From assembly GCA_932521035.1 (NCBI GenBank), contig OW051495.1, forward strand, positions 682,001-746,000: 64,000 nucleotides of DNA. The letters are read 5' to 3'. Under the pieces are notes generated by a model, which saw only the letters and a list, made by a program, of their open reading frames with translations, was not told the DNA's origin and searched no databases. This DNA comes from Oscheius dolichura (lineage: Eukaryota > Nematoda > Chromadorea > Rhabditida > Rhabditidae). Position 1 is the first letter of the stretch. Each line of letters begins with the position of its first letter. The position numbers and the translations under genes were made by a program. This document shows positions 46,766-58,400 of this stretch, piece after piece.

Positions 46766-47091
46766 ATGTCGAACTTGAATGACGGATCTGAATATGTTTC
46801 CCTCTCATTTCATATAAAATTAAAAGACACGTACAGTATTTTCAGGTCGTCGATATATCTCCCCGCCGTAGCCGGAAGACGTATCCGACGCCCGCGACGT
46901 CGACATACCGTGATCCAGAGTGGGAATATGGGCACGGCGAGGCTTCTGAAATGGGAAAATTGTCAAGTTTTGGCGAACCATTTAAAAGAAAACTGGATTC
47001 TTTTCTAGACCGAGGGAAATTAATAATTTTTGGATTAGGCTATTCGATGGGCATAGGCAAAACGCCGAATTTCGGGAGCGCCTGTTTTTAG
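46766..47091 (+). CDS. Possible small two-exon gene ending inside a repeat (doubtful)
   Basis: ATG at 46766 opens ten codons (MSNLNDGSEY) to a GTTTCC donor. A 50-base intron ends in TATTTTCAG at 46845. The next exon stays open for 81 codons, starts VVDISPRRSRKTYPTPATST and includes RDPEWEYGHGEASEMGKLSS. The last about 12 codons and the stop lie in the R1 repeat. The middle is relatively GC-rich for intergenic DNA and has protein-like composition. There is no known domain. It could equally be a fragment of a larger gene, a relic or chance. Confidence 0.25.
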
Positions 47092-47290
47092 CCGTAGATG
47101 GGAGTGTCGGGTGTTTGTGTCCGTATCTCGATCATTTCTTGGTCGATTTCAAAAATTCAAAGGCCTAGTTGGAGAGCACGCCAAGACGATTCTAATGAAC
47201 CACATCTCAACCGCCCCGACAAAAAACTGTGTAGCCCCACAAAATTTAACAGACGATAAGTTACGTAACGCGGCACGTCCGGTCGTTTAC
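47055..47290 (-). repeat. R1 dispersed repeat, copy 8
   Basis: Reverse copy from GCAAAACGCCGAATTTCGGG through GGGAGTGTCGGGTGTTTGTG to GATAAGTTACGTAACGCGGC. It abuts the R6 copy that starts at about 47292. Confidence 0.85.
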
Positions 47291-47291
47291 C

Positions 47292-47590
47292 TATGTATGT
47301 TGGAGCCGTTATACAATCACTATCTTAAAAAGAGAAACTCAAAGAAACCTTGTGGTTTGACAGGAATGTACAAAAAGAGGACGATATTTTGAAGAACCGA
47401 ACCACTGCACTTTTTAAAGAAAACGGTTGATTAAAAAGAAGCCCTTTGTTTGCCGAATTTCGACATTTTGCAAAACTTGTTGTGCTCGTCCTGATTTTAT
47501 TTTATGGACTACATCCCTGAAAATTTGGGGATAGGGGTAATCGACCACCCTCGAAATTATGGTCAAAAAAGATTTTCGCCGCGCGATACC
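47292..47590 (+). repeat. R6 element, short copy
   Basis: It carries CTCAAAGAAACCTTGTGGTT, CCACTGCACTTTTTAA, CAAAACTTGTTGTGCTCGTC and ATGGACTACATCCCTGAAAA in the same order as the reverse complement of 12258-13112, without that copy's 490-base middle. It shows what R6 looks like without the insertion. Confidence 0.75.
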
Positions 47591-47936
47591 GATTACTTGA
47601 ATTTATCAGCTGTACCAATCAAAAATTCAAAAACATAAAGGGTAGAAGATTCTGTGATCGTTTTTTGTTTTATAAGGGGAGCAGAATATAAACATTTTCA
47701 TTGTCGTATGCGAGCAGATCAATTCGAGCCAAGAACGGCTTGATTTATAATTTCAATGTATCAGAAAAGATTCATAATCTTATATTTTAGAAACAACTAG
47801 TATTTTTCCGTAGTTTTCTGACCGCATGCCCTCTACTATCACTTGGGTTCAACTAAAGCTGTTTTCATAATCTGGAGAAGAAATAAAGCGGAATTTTTCG
47901 ATTAGAAGAAAGGAACTACCAGTACTAATAATCTGG

Positions 47937-50517
47937 CTAATGGGTGATTATGTGTACCTTGACTGAAGCATAAGAAACGGTAGATATCCTCCGGTCATCA
48001 GCAACTGGCTCCAGTGGCGGTGGAGCGGGTTTCTGTTCCATTATCCAGAAATCATTTGGAGCTGTTGCTGATTGCTGTTGGATGAGGGACTTCTGCCGCG
48101 GTTTCTTCTTATTTCTTCGCCAAAGAATACAGCAGAAGCAGACGTTTATCGTGAAGAATATGGCCGATGAGACTGAAAAATAAGGATTTCACTGTGGAAA
48201 TTACATCAGTAACCGATAAGTTTTCGTTTTTATAAGGATAAAGTGAAACTTTGAAAATTTCTGATTGTTTTAGACTGACAATAAGATAATCTCCGTATTT
48301 TCTTGCACAATTAGAGAATCCCAATTTTTTCTTCCAATTTTCTAAAGTTCCAAGCAATCCTTATCAGAAATCCTGATCCCCGATTCTCACTGGTTTCTTC
48401 GGCACAGACCTGATAAAATAATACACAACGCGTAGAGAGCGTCCATGTCTGCAGGTCGGGCGCATTGTGGTTCAGCTGTTGGAGGAGCCGCTGCTGTTTC
48501 ATCCTTTGCTGAAATAGGTCATTCATATCTAGAGGTTATTCCAGCTTCCTACCTGCGATGACACCAGCTTTTACCACTTCCGGAGTGACTTTTTCCACTA
48601 CCGTAATGGTTAGGGTGGCACTTTGGCTGTCATCGTCAATATCGGCTGGAACGGTAGTGCCGTCAAGAAGAGAAGCCACCGAATTGTCTGGCTTTTGGCA
48701 GTCGATATCCTGAAAGTGGAAGTAAAATTCCAAAAATTATTATATTTCAGACGCTTGTTATAAGAAGCGAAATAGCTCGGCAAGTATTCCGTTGAATACC
48801 CATCGCGAAGGAAAAAGTCAACTAGACTCTTACCTCACAATTTCCATCACAAGGATCCACTTTACAGTTCAGGGTTACGGTATTGGAGTTGGGAAAGCGG
48901 AACATGGAAGGGAGAGTGGCAACCATGGCAGAATCTGTCCTTATGAAGTGGGAAACCAAATTGGGAAGCAGGGAACAGCCACGGCGATCTGTCAACTGAA
49001 ACATAAGGATAATTTTTATATGAAAAACATATGGTTAGGCCAGTGGAGAACATTTTTGGACGAGCATATAACAAGAAACCGAAACATATGATTTTGCAAT
49101 ATTGTTTCCTTGTCTATTGAAAGGTTAGAATGAAAGCGGTAAAGCGGTTGAATCGTAGTTGAAACCTGCACTGAATCTGTGAAAAAAAGTCTTTCCCTGG
49201 GTTAGTATAAAGTACGAAAATGGATAAAATTGGCAAGAAATTTTGAAGGTGGCATTGTTGTGAAGAAAATATCCTGGATTTTTATGTTTTGAGGAAAACA
49301 TAAAGAATCCTGGTTACACAGTGGGCCGATTTATTGCATTTCATCGAAAAATTGTCGCTAAATCGGAATTTTTCCTGCAATTGGATTCCGGAAATATCTG
49401 TCTACCCCACCCAGCCCTCCAAAAAGCTCCTTTTTCTATTTTTTGCATTATCAAGTAAATCATGTACTGTTTTGTTGAGAGAGACCGAAACATTTTTTGA
49501 AAAATTCCAAAGGAAATCGATTCTGTTAGGGAAATTAAAAAAAACCACCGCCTACCTGAACAGAACTGTTCCCTCCCGCCGTTGCCACACACGGCCCCAC
49601 AGAGAAATTCTGTTTCAATGTCCCGGAAACCCGTAATTTATAGGGAGCCGCGTAACGCAGATGGTTCGTCGTCAAATTGCCGTCAAAAACATCCAAAAAA
49701 TAGCCAGACGCCGATTTCCTGAACATTTTTAGATCATTTAAATCGTGTTGAAACCCTTACTTTTGTTGACTCCTTGGTCGGCAGGTAATATTGACGTTTT
49801 TATCATTTTCCACGATCAAAACGGGATGGGAACGGACGTCGACGGAGAGGTGGAAGGAATCTTCAGCCGGGTCGAAGACAATCCCGCATTTTCCATGGGT
49901 TAGAGGCAGCCGAAGGGCGGCAACATTCGCACCGTCACCGTGGGTCTGGCAGTCATCTGATTCCACTCCCCTGAAATGTTTTACTTTCCTTTTTTATGGG
50001 CGGAAAAACATGGAAATAACGGTACAAGTCACCGCTTCTGTCAATGTTTTGACTTCAATATAAGGCTGTTCAAATGGGATGGAATGGTAATATACAGTGT
50101 AGTAGTGGTAATCGGCACGTATTTTTCTCATGGGAAATTGGACATTCTTCACTACTCTATGTGGAAAGTTCGCTATTCTATGTGAAAGATTCTGTTCGCA
50201 TCGAACAGTAAAAAATTTCGCAGCATGGGCACCATATTTACACTAATATATTACGCTTCTAGTTTGTATAATTCCGTTGTGAACAACCGTAAAAAGAAAC
50301 TAAACTAACCGAGGGGTAATCAATCCCTGAAATGGCTGCTCCGTTCTTACGAAAATTGAAACATAATCAGATGCACAGGTCCACCTTACTGAAAATACTC
50401 ACTGTTCAGTTCTAATTGGCTGAAATTCCTACCGTCTGGTTTAAATTCAGCTAGAATACAGCCAAGATTGAAGACAGAAACGAGTAGAAGAAGGGGAAAG
50501 GTCGCTTTTAATACCAT
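47937..50517 (-). CDS. Zona pellucida (ZP) domain, single-pass membrane protein, cuticlin-like
   Basis: Eight exons on the minus strand, about 396 residues: 50517-50433, 50388-50310, 49970-49761, 49718-49556, 48995-48834, 48709-48553, 48508-48410, 48172-47937. The first intron is only 44 bases. The signal peptide is MVLKATFPLLLLVSVFNLGCILA. The ZP-N half starts WTCASDYVSIFVRTEQPFQG, the same pattern as cuticlin ITVNFxTxxPFxG, and continues with DDCQTH, LPLTHGKCG and NITC. The ZP-C half has YKLRVSG, VGPC, LTDRRGCSLLPNLV, NTVTLNCKVDPCDGNC and DIDC. After an Ala/Pro linker, ALCIILSVSSAIFFTINVCF spans the membrane and RRNKKKPRQK follows as a cytoplasmic stop-transfer signal. The tail is about 60 residues with Pro-rich and Gln-rich parts. 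Such proteins polymerise in cuticle or apical extracellular matrix after cleavage between ZP and the membrane. I see no clear RXXR furin site in the linker (only CARPAD). Confidence 0.88.
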
Positions 50518-51069
50518 AGTCGCTTCATTACAAACAGTTCTCTGGAAATTGGAGAATTTAAGCAGCAAGATGGAGAATTTTTTAGGGTTTTGGAGAGAGA
50601 ATAACAAAGAACGGATAGAGGAAACAGGCAGTCGTATGAGGTTTATTAAAAAAAAAGGTTTACAAAATTGAAGAAGGTAATCTACACGGGGAAATAGTGA
50701 CTAGTGGGCGCTATTACCGGTATTACCGTACCTGCCATACCGTAAAAATTATTCAAAAAATCGAGATGCGGCATCCCGAACATACAATCAGTAAAGTTTT
50801 CAGGTAGCATTATAAGTAGGAATCAAAACATTCATAGCTTATTTCCTGCCGATATTGGCTTTTTGAGATTTTTGCTTCTTTTGACTTCATATTTTTCCCT
50901 TTTTTGATTCAAAATTGCAGTAAACCCGTCTAATTTTCCTCTATTTTTGTGCTCAACACTGGAATTGGCCTATTCCCTTATAAAATCTGTATAGAAATGC
51001 TCAATTTCTTTTACAAAATGTTTCGTTTTTAATTGAAAAGGAAAAGACAGCTCGGCTTATTTGATGCAA

Positions 51070-51262
51070 TCACTTATCAAATTACAAGCATGCCTCCGGT
51101 CGCTGTCGGCTGAGTTGGGATTAAAAGTTGACGGTCGAATTAATTTGGGCCGTCGGCTTTTCTGCTTCTCTAACTGTCTGCTTTTGACCGTTGGATTTGC
51201 ACAAACGACAGGTCTTACAGACGGACAGACACACAGAGATCTGCCCATTATTAGGGTAGGAT
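51070..51262 (-). repeat. R5 repeat, copy 2 (inverted)
   Basis: GCATGCCTCCGGTCGCTGTC, TAAAAGTTGACGGTCGAATT, CTTCTCTAACTGTCTGCTTT, ACAGGTCTTACAGACGGACA and GAGATCTGCCCATTATTAGG form the reverse complement of the copy at 32585. The tetranucleotide tract is much shorter here. Confidence 0.8.
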
Positions 51263-51479
51263 TTGATGTCTAGAATTCTTTTTTTTTTGGTTTTATGGGA
51301 TAGGTAAATTCCAAGCGGGAAGATGCTTGTAGTCTGTCATTAACTCTTTTTGTTCACATAATCCTTGACAAATTAAAAATTTCCATGTATTTTTCCATGC
51401 GATTAGGTAAAAGAAAATATTGCAAGAAAACTACTACTTCACCACTCTTTGGAAATTCAGGACCTCTCATTTTTTTTCC

Positions 51480-51980
51480 TGGCTCACTCAAATCCGACCA
51501 GAAAGTGGCTACACGTTTTCCACGCGGAAGAAGAAGAAGCGCCGACGAGAACGGAAAAAAAGTAAAAAGAGAGAGAGGAGAAGAAAAATGCTGCCACGGG
51601 AGCGCAGTTTCTGCGTGTGTGAATAGTGGCAGGTTGCCGTCACACACACACAAAGAAAAAAAGTTTCACGCATCTTCCCCCGAGGGGGCCGCGAGCCAGT
51701 TCCCACTCTGTTTTCCCTCATCGCGTTTGAACGAGCGCTCTTTGGCGCATACTTTTTCCTACTTTTTGAAGCTGTTGGAATTAAAGAGAAGCTGCCAAAT
51801 TGGCCGTAGTTAGACTGGGAGAAGGAGGGAAAGAGAAGAAGCCACCTCGTAAGCGGGTGACATTTATGACAAATGAGGTGGCAGCGGGGACTCGGCAGCC
51901 CGGTCAAAAAAAGATGAAGACGACGCGTGTCCAGGGAGGGTTTATGTGGAGAAGAAGATGAAGAGGGATTAGCAGGGGAA
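51480..51980 (-). promoter_or_regulatory. Purine-rich (minus-strand CT-rich) island upstream of the ZP gene
   Basis: The plus strand has long G/A runs (GGAAGAAGAAGAAGC, GAGAGAGGAGAAG, GAGAAGAAGATGAAGAGG), so the ZP coding strand is CT-rich. It lies about 1 kb upstream of the ZP start. A promoter or enhancer role is an inference from position, composition and strand. Confidence 0.35.
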
Positions 51981-52359
51981 GGCGTGTATACACTGGCAGA
52001 AAAGAGGGCAAGAAGACTAGAAAGAGAAGCTTTGTGAATTTGATGGGATTTCTCTATCCGCCATTTCGCTACTAGAATGAAATTTTGGAAAATTGCTCTA
52101 TTTTAATGAACTTATGAAACAAAAAAGCGAATAGCGTTATCAATTTCCCATAACTTTTCTTATTGTCTCCATAAAACATTTTGAAAACTAACTGATATCG
52201 TTGTTTATTTTCGTGTGGGATTTTACAGTAGAAATGGAATTATTTGGGGGATACGGCCAGCTGGATAAAGAACACTGCATTTGGGGCACCTGATCCACAG
52301 AAATTGATGAAAATAAATAGTAAAAGTAGACAAGAAATAAGTTTTCATGGATCTAAAGG

Positions 52360-52488
52360 CTCGGCCCACGATAGTCCGATGCCCTGCACCCGTAAAGTCT
52401 CGGCAGGACAAGGATATAAAGGCATCACAGTTTTGAATAAAGGAGATCCTGCTGTCGAGACTTTACGGGAGCAGGGGATCGGACTATG
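52360..52488. repeat. R3 foldback element, copy 3
   Basis: CTCGGCCCACGATAGTCCGA with CACCCGTAAAGTCTCGGCAG at the left and CTGTCGAGACTTTACGGGAG with GGGGATCGGACTAT at the right, plus the internal TTTTGAATAAAGGAGATCCT phrase. This is the best-preserved intergenic copy. Confidence 0.85.
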
Positions 52489-55400
52489 GAATACCAAACC
52501 GATCTCAACTCCATAACTTCTAATAATGTCATTTGCCGGCGGATTGAAATTTCGAAGAAGACAGATCCTTTCAAGCATCCGGAGAACATACAAAATTTTC
52601 ACGAAGGGGGGTGAATATGATAGTAGTAATCTCTCATCATTTTGATTGTTTTATTCTATCCATAAAACTTTTCCAGACTTTTGAATTGCAATGCGTTCAG
52701 CTGAATAGAAGAGAAAAGTAACGGCCAACTTCAACCTCACCTGGTGAGGTCATGGTGTTGAGGTTGTTCGTTTAACCGAATGCTAGCTCAGAATGTAAGC
52801 TCCCCCTGAATTTTTGAAAATTGAGGACAAACTTCGAGCTTTTCATGGATTTTGCAGAAAGAAAATTGTAATACCAATTGATGAGGCGGTATTCGAGAGA
52901 GACGGTTGAATCCAATAAATAGGAAGAGGAAAACACAAAACGTACAGGTAAAAGTGGTCGTGAGATTAAATTCTCCCTGTCCACCTAACATTGACGTCTA
53001 AATTAAGTGATCTCCCTCTCGCTCACCCGAACCTCCCCTCCTGGTCCTAGGAAATTCATAGGCCGAGAGGGAGAGAGAAGCATGGCTGATGAGATCTGGC
53101 CCCCCTTAATGGCGTTGACCTCCCCCCGTGCAGTTAGCTAGCCGGCAGTGACCACCGCCAGCAGAAGGCAACAATCTGCTCAATTGAATACAATTTGCGA
53201 CACGGTGAATTAGTAATGAGTGGTCAGAAATTTGGCAGGAAGGAGGGGGCAGATGGCGGGAAAGGGAGGAACTTATCTGGGGAAAACCGAAAATCTGGTA
53301 AGAGTAACACAAGCACAACGAAACGGATTCAAATTGTCATTTTAAAAGGTTTATTGAAACTTTTTGAGAACTTTTTCAATTCGCGAATCGCCGGATCCGA
53401 ATGGGATCCCTATTTCACAGGGTCCTGAAAATTAAAAAAAATTCCTTCTTGAAGGGGAAGATTGCAAATTTGTGCTCATAAGGCGGCAAAAGGCCAAGTT
53501 CAAAAAGAGCTTATTCATTCGCTTCCGGCCGCGGCTGAAACGGGAGAATTGCATTGGAGAGAGTTAGCCACGGGCTTAGCCGTTGGACAAACAGTGTCAC
53601 AGGCGCCTATTAGACTGCTCACTCGCTCCTGCTCTCGCCCGCTGGGCATAAGAAAACGAAACTTTTTGGGGAGATTGATAACAGACGCGTACGGAGCTTA
53701 CTTACTATGATAGTCTGATAGTTTTCCGATTAAAATACTTTCAGTCACCAAAGCGAAGGAAAAGAAGATTTCTTATACCAATCTTGCAGCAGAGAGAATG
53801 CTTCAAAAAAAATGGAAAGAATACGCAATCATCCTAAAAACAATTTTGATAGCTCAATGAAGAGTATAAAGGCCCCATGAAACTAAGAAATAACAAAGAG
53901 GAAGGTAATAAGATTTTCTAATTTGGAATCATCTTAGTTGCCAGCCTAATCCTCCCGGTGAAAGAAGCTAATACGGGGGGCCATGAAACCTCGTTCATCT
54001 ATAATAAGTCGTAGCTGTCTGAAGAGGCGATAAACGGGCCCTTTAACCCCGCTCGCTAGTTCTCTCCTCTCTCCGAGAACGAGATTACTCTTTATAATCG
54101 CGGGAATGGAAGAAAAAGAAGAGGAAGGCGGTCACGTTCCCTTGGGATTCTGATTCTTTCAAATTGAAAAGTATACGGTTGATCGAACAGTAAGAAAATC
54201 TGATTCGGTAATTTTAATGTTCAAGTAAAACCATATAATTCCAAAAAAAGGAAAGAAAGTGTTACTCATTCTCGGCAGCATTCAACCAACTTTCTACCGT
54301 AACATTGGACATCCAAAGACAAAATTAGGGAATGTAAGCTAATAAAAGATTACAGAATGCCCCGTACAATCCAGCAAAATGATCATAACTTCTATTTTTG
54401 AACTATTGAAAACCGCAAAAATCGTATTATTGAGACCGAAAATCGTAATAAAGAACGTTTGAAACGGAATTTCTTGAACTTAGTCGGTGTTATACCCTAA
54501 ATTTCAGTAATTGGATGTTTCTTGAGAAGTGTAGGAAAATTCTACAGCCCTTCTTATATCCATTGCGTACAAATTTATCCGTTGGGTAAAAATTGAAGAT
54601 TCAAGACATTTTTGAAGTTTTATAAAGGACACTAGCGATTGTAGGACTCCAAAATTTCAAATATAGCCAAGTTGAAGCAGAAATAATCATACTGTAGCTC
54701 TAAAATTGAGGAAAACTGTATCTGGTCCTACAAGGACTGGTGTAGGTTTCTCGCGCAGGGCCCGAGGGTGCCGAGTTGACGCGGGAAGAAACTGTTTCGA
54801 GTGGTTTGGGTGAGCGAGAGGAGGAGGAGGGGGGCGGGAGGAAGCAGCTCTCTCCCACTTGACACTGATGCCAAGGGCGGAAAGACGGGAAATTCCCTAC
54901 TTTTTGACTCTAACATGGCGGAAACAAGATGAGAGAGGCAGTCAGAACTATATTCTCTCCTTGAAGCCAAAAAGAAGAAAATCAGAAACGAGCTACTGGC
55001 TGGGTGGTGCACACAAATTGCCTCAAGTCTCGTGCAAACTACGTTATAAAAAGAGGAGGGGGACTGGCGATTATGAGAGGCAGCCGCAAGTCTTCTCCTT
55101 TCATTCCACCCGTTTCACCTTTGCTCTCTCCTTCAAAATTGAAGAATTCCGCTTGGAACAATAAAAGAAAAGGAAAGAGGAGCAAATTACGTCATAAGAA
55201 TTTAGAGAAAATATGGGAACGAAGCACCGAAGCTTACCAACGTGAACCAATGGCAACGGCTGGCTTTATTTTGAAATTGAAATATTTTTTTTTCATTTTT
55301 CTTGATCAATCAAGATGATATTCAAATGTTACTGTAAACGTCTAAATAAGGATGAAATATAGAGAAAGTAAAATATAAAAAAGACAATAAGATGGAGGAC

Positions 55401-58400
55401 AAAAGAACAAGCCGACACTTCATTTGCATAGCCACACAGAGAGAGACACATAACGGCGGTGTTCAATGAGAATTGAAGAACAAACAATTGCACCCTCAAG
55501 TGAGAACATTGTCCCCATTCAAGACTTACTGGCAAAAGGATGTCATAAGCTTTATAAAAGGTGGCTGAAGCGAGAAAATGACTTCTTTCATGAGATTTTT
55601 TTGCTTTGTTTTACCTCCAAAATAAGAGGAAGCTGATTTACAAAATTATGATCTCGGATTGTGAAAAGAAGAATGATTAGTATCTGGTCCTCTAATGAGA
55701 TCTGCCTCCCCTTCCCCTTCCATGTTGTTGTGTTTCTCCTTCCCCCACGGGAAGTCACACCCTATGAGCCAATTGCTCCCGCCCCGGGTCGCCTCCAATT
55801 TGTAGAGAGAGAGAGAATGTTGCCACCAGCCGGCGGTTCTTCCTGACACTGTCAACCAGCCATGTAAACAACGGGGGACTAATTAGGCAGACAAGCCACA
55901 GAGAAACTGAGCTGGGCTAGAGAACATATATATGAAAAATGGAATAGAATAAGAATGGAAGATATATGAGGAGACGGGGATATATAATTGGGAAGTTTCC
56001 TCGTCGCCGAGGACAATTCTCGACGACTTTCACTTTTGGGTCACGGCACGGGAGCGAGCACATTCTCGGGGGATCGCGAGGCGGTAATTATGAGGAGGAA
56101 GACGGGACAGTGTCTTTGACGCGAATGAAACAAGGGAGGGAAAAATAATTTCTGGGAATAGGAGAACATACACTAAAAAGAGAGCAAACCAGCTTTCTAA
56201 ATATTGATGCCAAAACGAACAAATTACAATATTTTTACTGTTGTGGAGGGAAAATAAAGAAAACTCGGCAATTTTTCCATAATTTATCGGTATGGGAAGA
56301 ATATAAAATAGGGAAATAGTAAGAAAAACTTCAATTTGATGAAAAATCATCTTTTTTAGCCCCGAAAACAGTGAAAAAGTGGTGAAAAAAGGGATTTTTT
56401 GGCCCAAAAAGGGCTCCAAAAGATGAAACAAGCCTGTTTTCATCCTTTTATCTTTAGAAAATTCTTTTTCCCAGCTCATTTCCTGGTAAATATTATGATT
56501 TCTCAATATTATGATACTGGGAGACGACCAGATTGTATCACGTATCATGCTAGGGCAGATCAGGAGATGTGTGTACAATAACAGCAATGCGCCCTCTTTG
56601 AGAGCCAGGGGAGATGTTTACACTGATGAGAGTGCGGACTGTTTCACATGGGAGGTGATTCAGAAATGATAAATGGCAATGGGAACGGAAAGGAGGAAGG
56701 GAAGGCAACACTTTGGGAGGATTAAAGATAGCTTTATAGGAAAAATTTTCAGACGTCTGTGGATAGAACATATTGCTCACCAATCTGCTCGACTCTTTAT
56801 GAACAGTTGGTAAAACTTCTAAAAATTTGAAATGTTCCAAGTAGAAAATAAAAAACGCAGATAACTTCTTTTACAATTAGCACTACTTCACGCTACCCCT
56901 CCAATGGCAGTCTAAATGAAATAAGGTGTAAAATATGAGGAAAACATGAGAAAACAAAGAGTGAAATCGCGTGATTTTCATCCCTTCCTTATATTGTAGC
57001 GATTGTTTTGTAATATGGTCAAAAGTTGAGTATAGCTGTTGGAATAAAGAGAACGGCAAATGGTAGAGGTAGAAACGTAAAGAAAGGGGAGGAGGCTAAA
57101 ATAGTCTACTGGATTGGCCTTGAGGAGAATATTTTATCCAGAAAATAAGACTGATAAACTAAGACTTATACAGTAAGTTCGAGTAAGCCCTTCCTTTTAA
57201 TGAAAACACTGAAACAAATGTAAATTATTCAAGGGAATGCTCCTGAAATGAGTATTATCTCTTTCTCAGCCGGCCAAGTTGCTGTTGTTTCATCGAAATT
57301 TCCAATTTTAACAAAACCTTTATGGCCTCATTTTATTGTAGGGATCGACCAGTATTTGTTTGTGTGTCCTCCCGTAAATGAAAAAAGGATGTCATCAATA
57401 TAATATGCTACAAATTGTAGATAAAAGCTGCATATTTCGGATGTACTTCATTAGTAGTCGTATTTTGTAATCTCTACAAGAAATCGAAAGTCCGTAACAC
57501 GGTAAAATCGCATCAGAAATTGAGCGCTTGAACATTTGCAGTTCTAGAACTTTCGGAAATACTAAACGGAGTAACAATCTAATGAATCTGACGTCTATTT
57601 GTGGTTATCATGAAGTATACAGAATACGTCTCAACCAAAAAGGGCGCCTACTTTTCAAGGATAAATTGAACCAAAAGAAGAAAACGGAACCCAACGAGAT
57701 GATGATCTGGTTGAATTGTCAAACATAAAACGCGGGAGGGGGCTAGGTTCGTCTCCCCCCATTCAATGGGGGCGAGATCAACTATGTCATCTATCGTTTT
57801 TTTCAGCTATTTCCTTTGTGTTCCCGAGACAAGGTCGAGTGCGCCCCTCACATAGCCTCTCCGACTCTCGAAAAGTAATTCGCGCCAATTCTTGACCTTC
57901 CGTAAAATGAAACTTATACGAGCGGGGGGCAGGGGGAAGACAAGAAGGGGCTAGATGGCGGCTTTTCCGGGATTTTCAGCTTTTACCGACTTTTTTGAGC
58001 TTCAAATCGATTTTAAATAGAAGAAAAAGGTAATTGGAAGTTCGAGGACTAGGAAAAAATGCGTAAATATCCATTTTTTTCAGCCCAAAATACGTAGCAC
58101 GTACCGCCGACGCGCAATTTTTATATCCTACCGTAATCCTGAGTGCCTTTTTAGGGAAATGGCAGATTTTTCCCTAATTTTGGCTGAAAAATGAAAAATT
58201 CGGCGACCTGGAGCAGGCAGGAGCCGGAATCGCCCCCGTTCCACTTGAAAAAATAAATGGCTCACAGTGTGACAAAAGCAATAAAACGGAACCTCCCCCC
58301 GGTCTTCCCTCTCAATGAGGTGGGGAGGTGCAAATAGGCAAAGCACAACAAATAGGTGACCAGAGGGGGGATAGTCCGGTGCCCTCGGCGGCCCCCCGGG

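Larger units (their letters stand above)
46333..47936. other. Intergenic between the protease and the ZP gene
   Basis: It contains the protease 3' end, a doubtful small gene, R1 and R6 copies back to back (about 47055-47590), and AT-rich DNA to the 3' end of the ZP gene. The protease and the ZP gene converge here. Confidence 0.45.

Noticed and set aside
51354..51907. Overlapping frames on both strands in the GA-rich island, up to 142 codons
   Set aside because: The frames are by-products of purine-rich DNA with few stop codons; the encoded Arg/Lys/Glu or Phe/Leu/Ser runs have no domain.
56030..56587. 185-codon minus-strand frame in the 11-kb gap
   Set aside because: Hydrophobic residues come from AT-rich low-complexity DNA; no signal-peptide context, no neighbouring in-phase exons and no recognisable motif.
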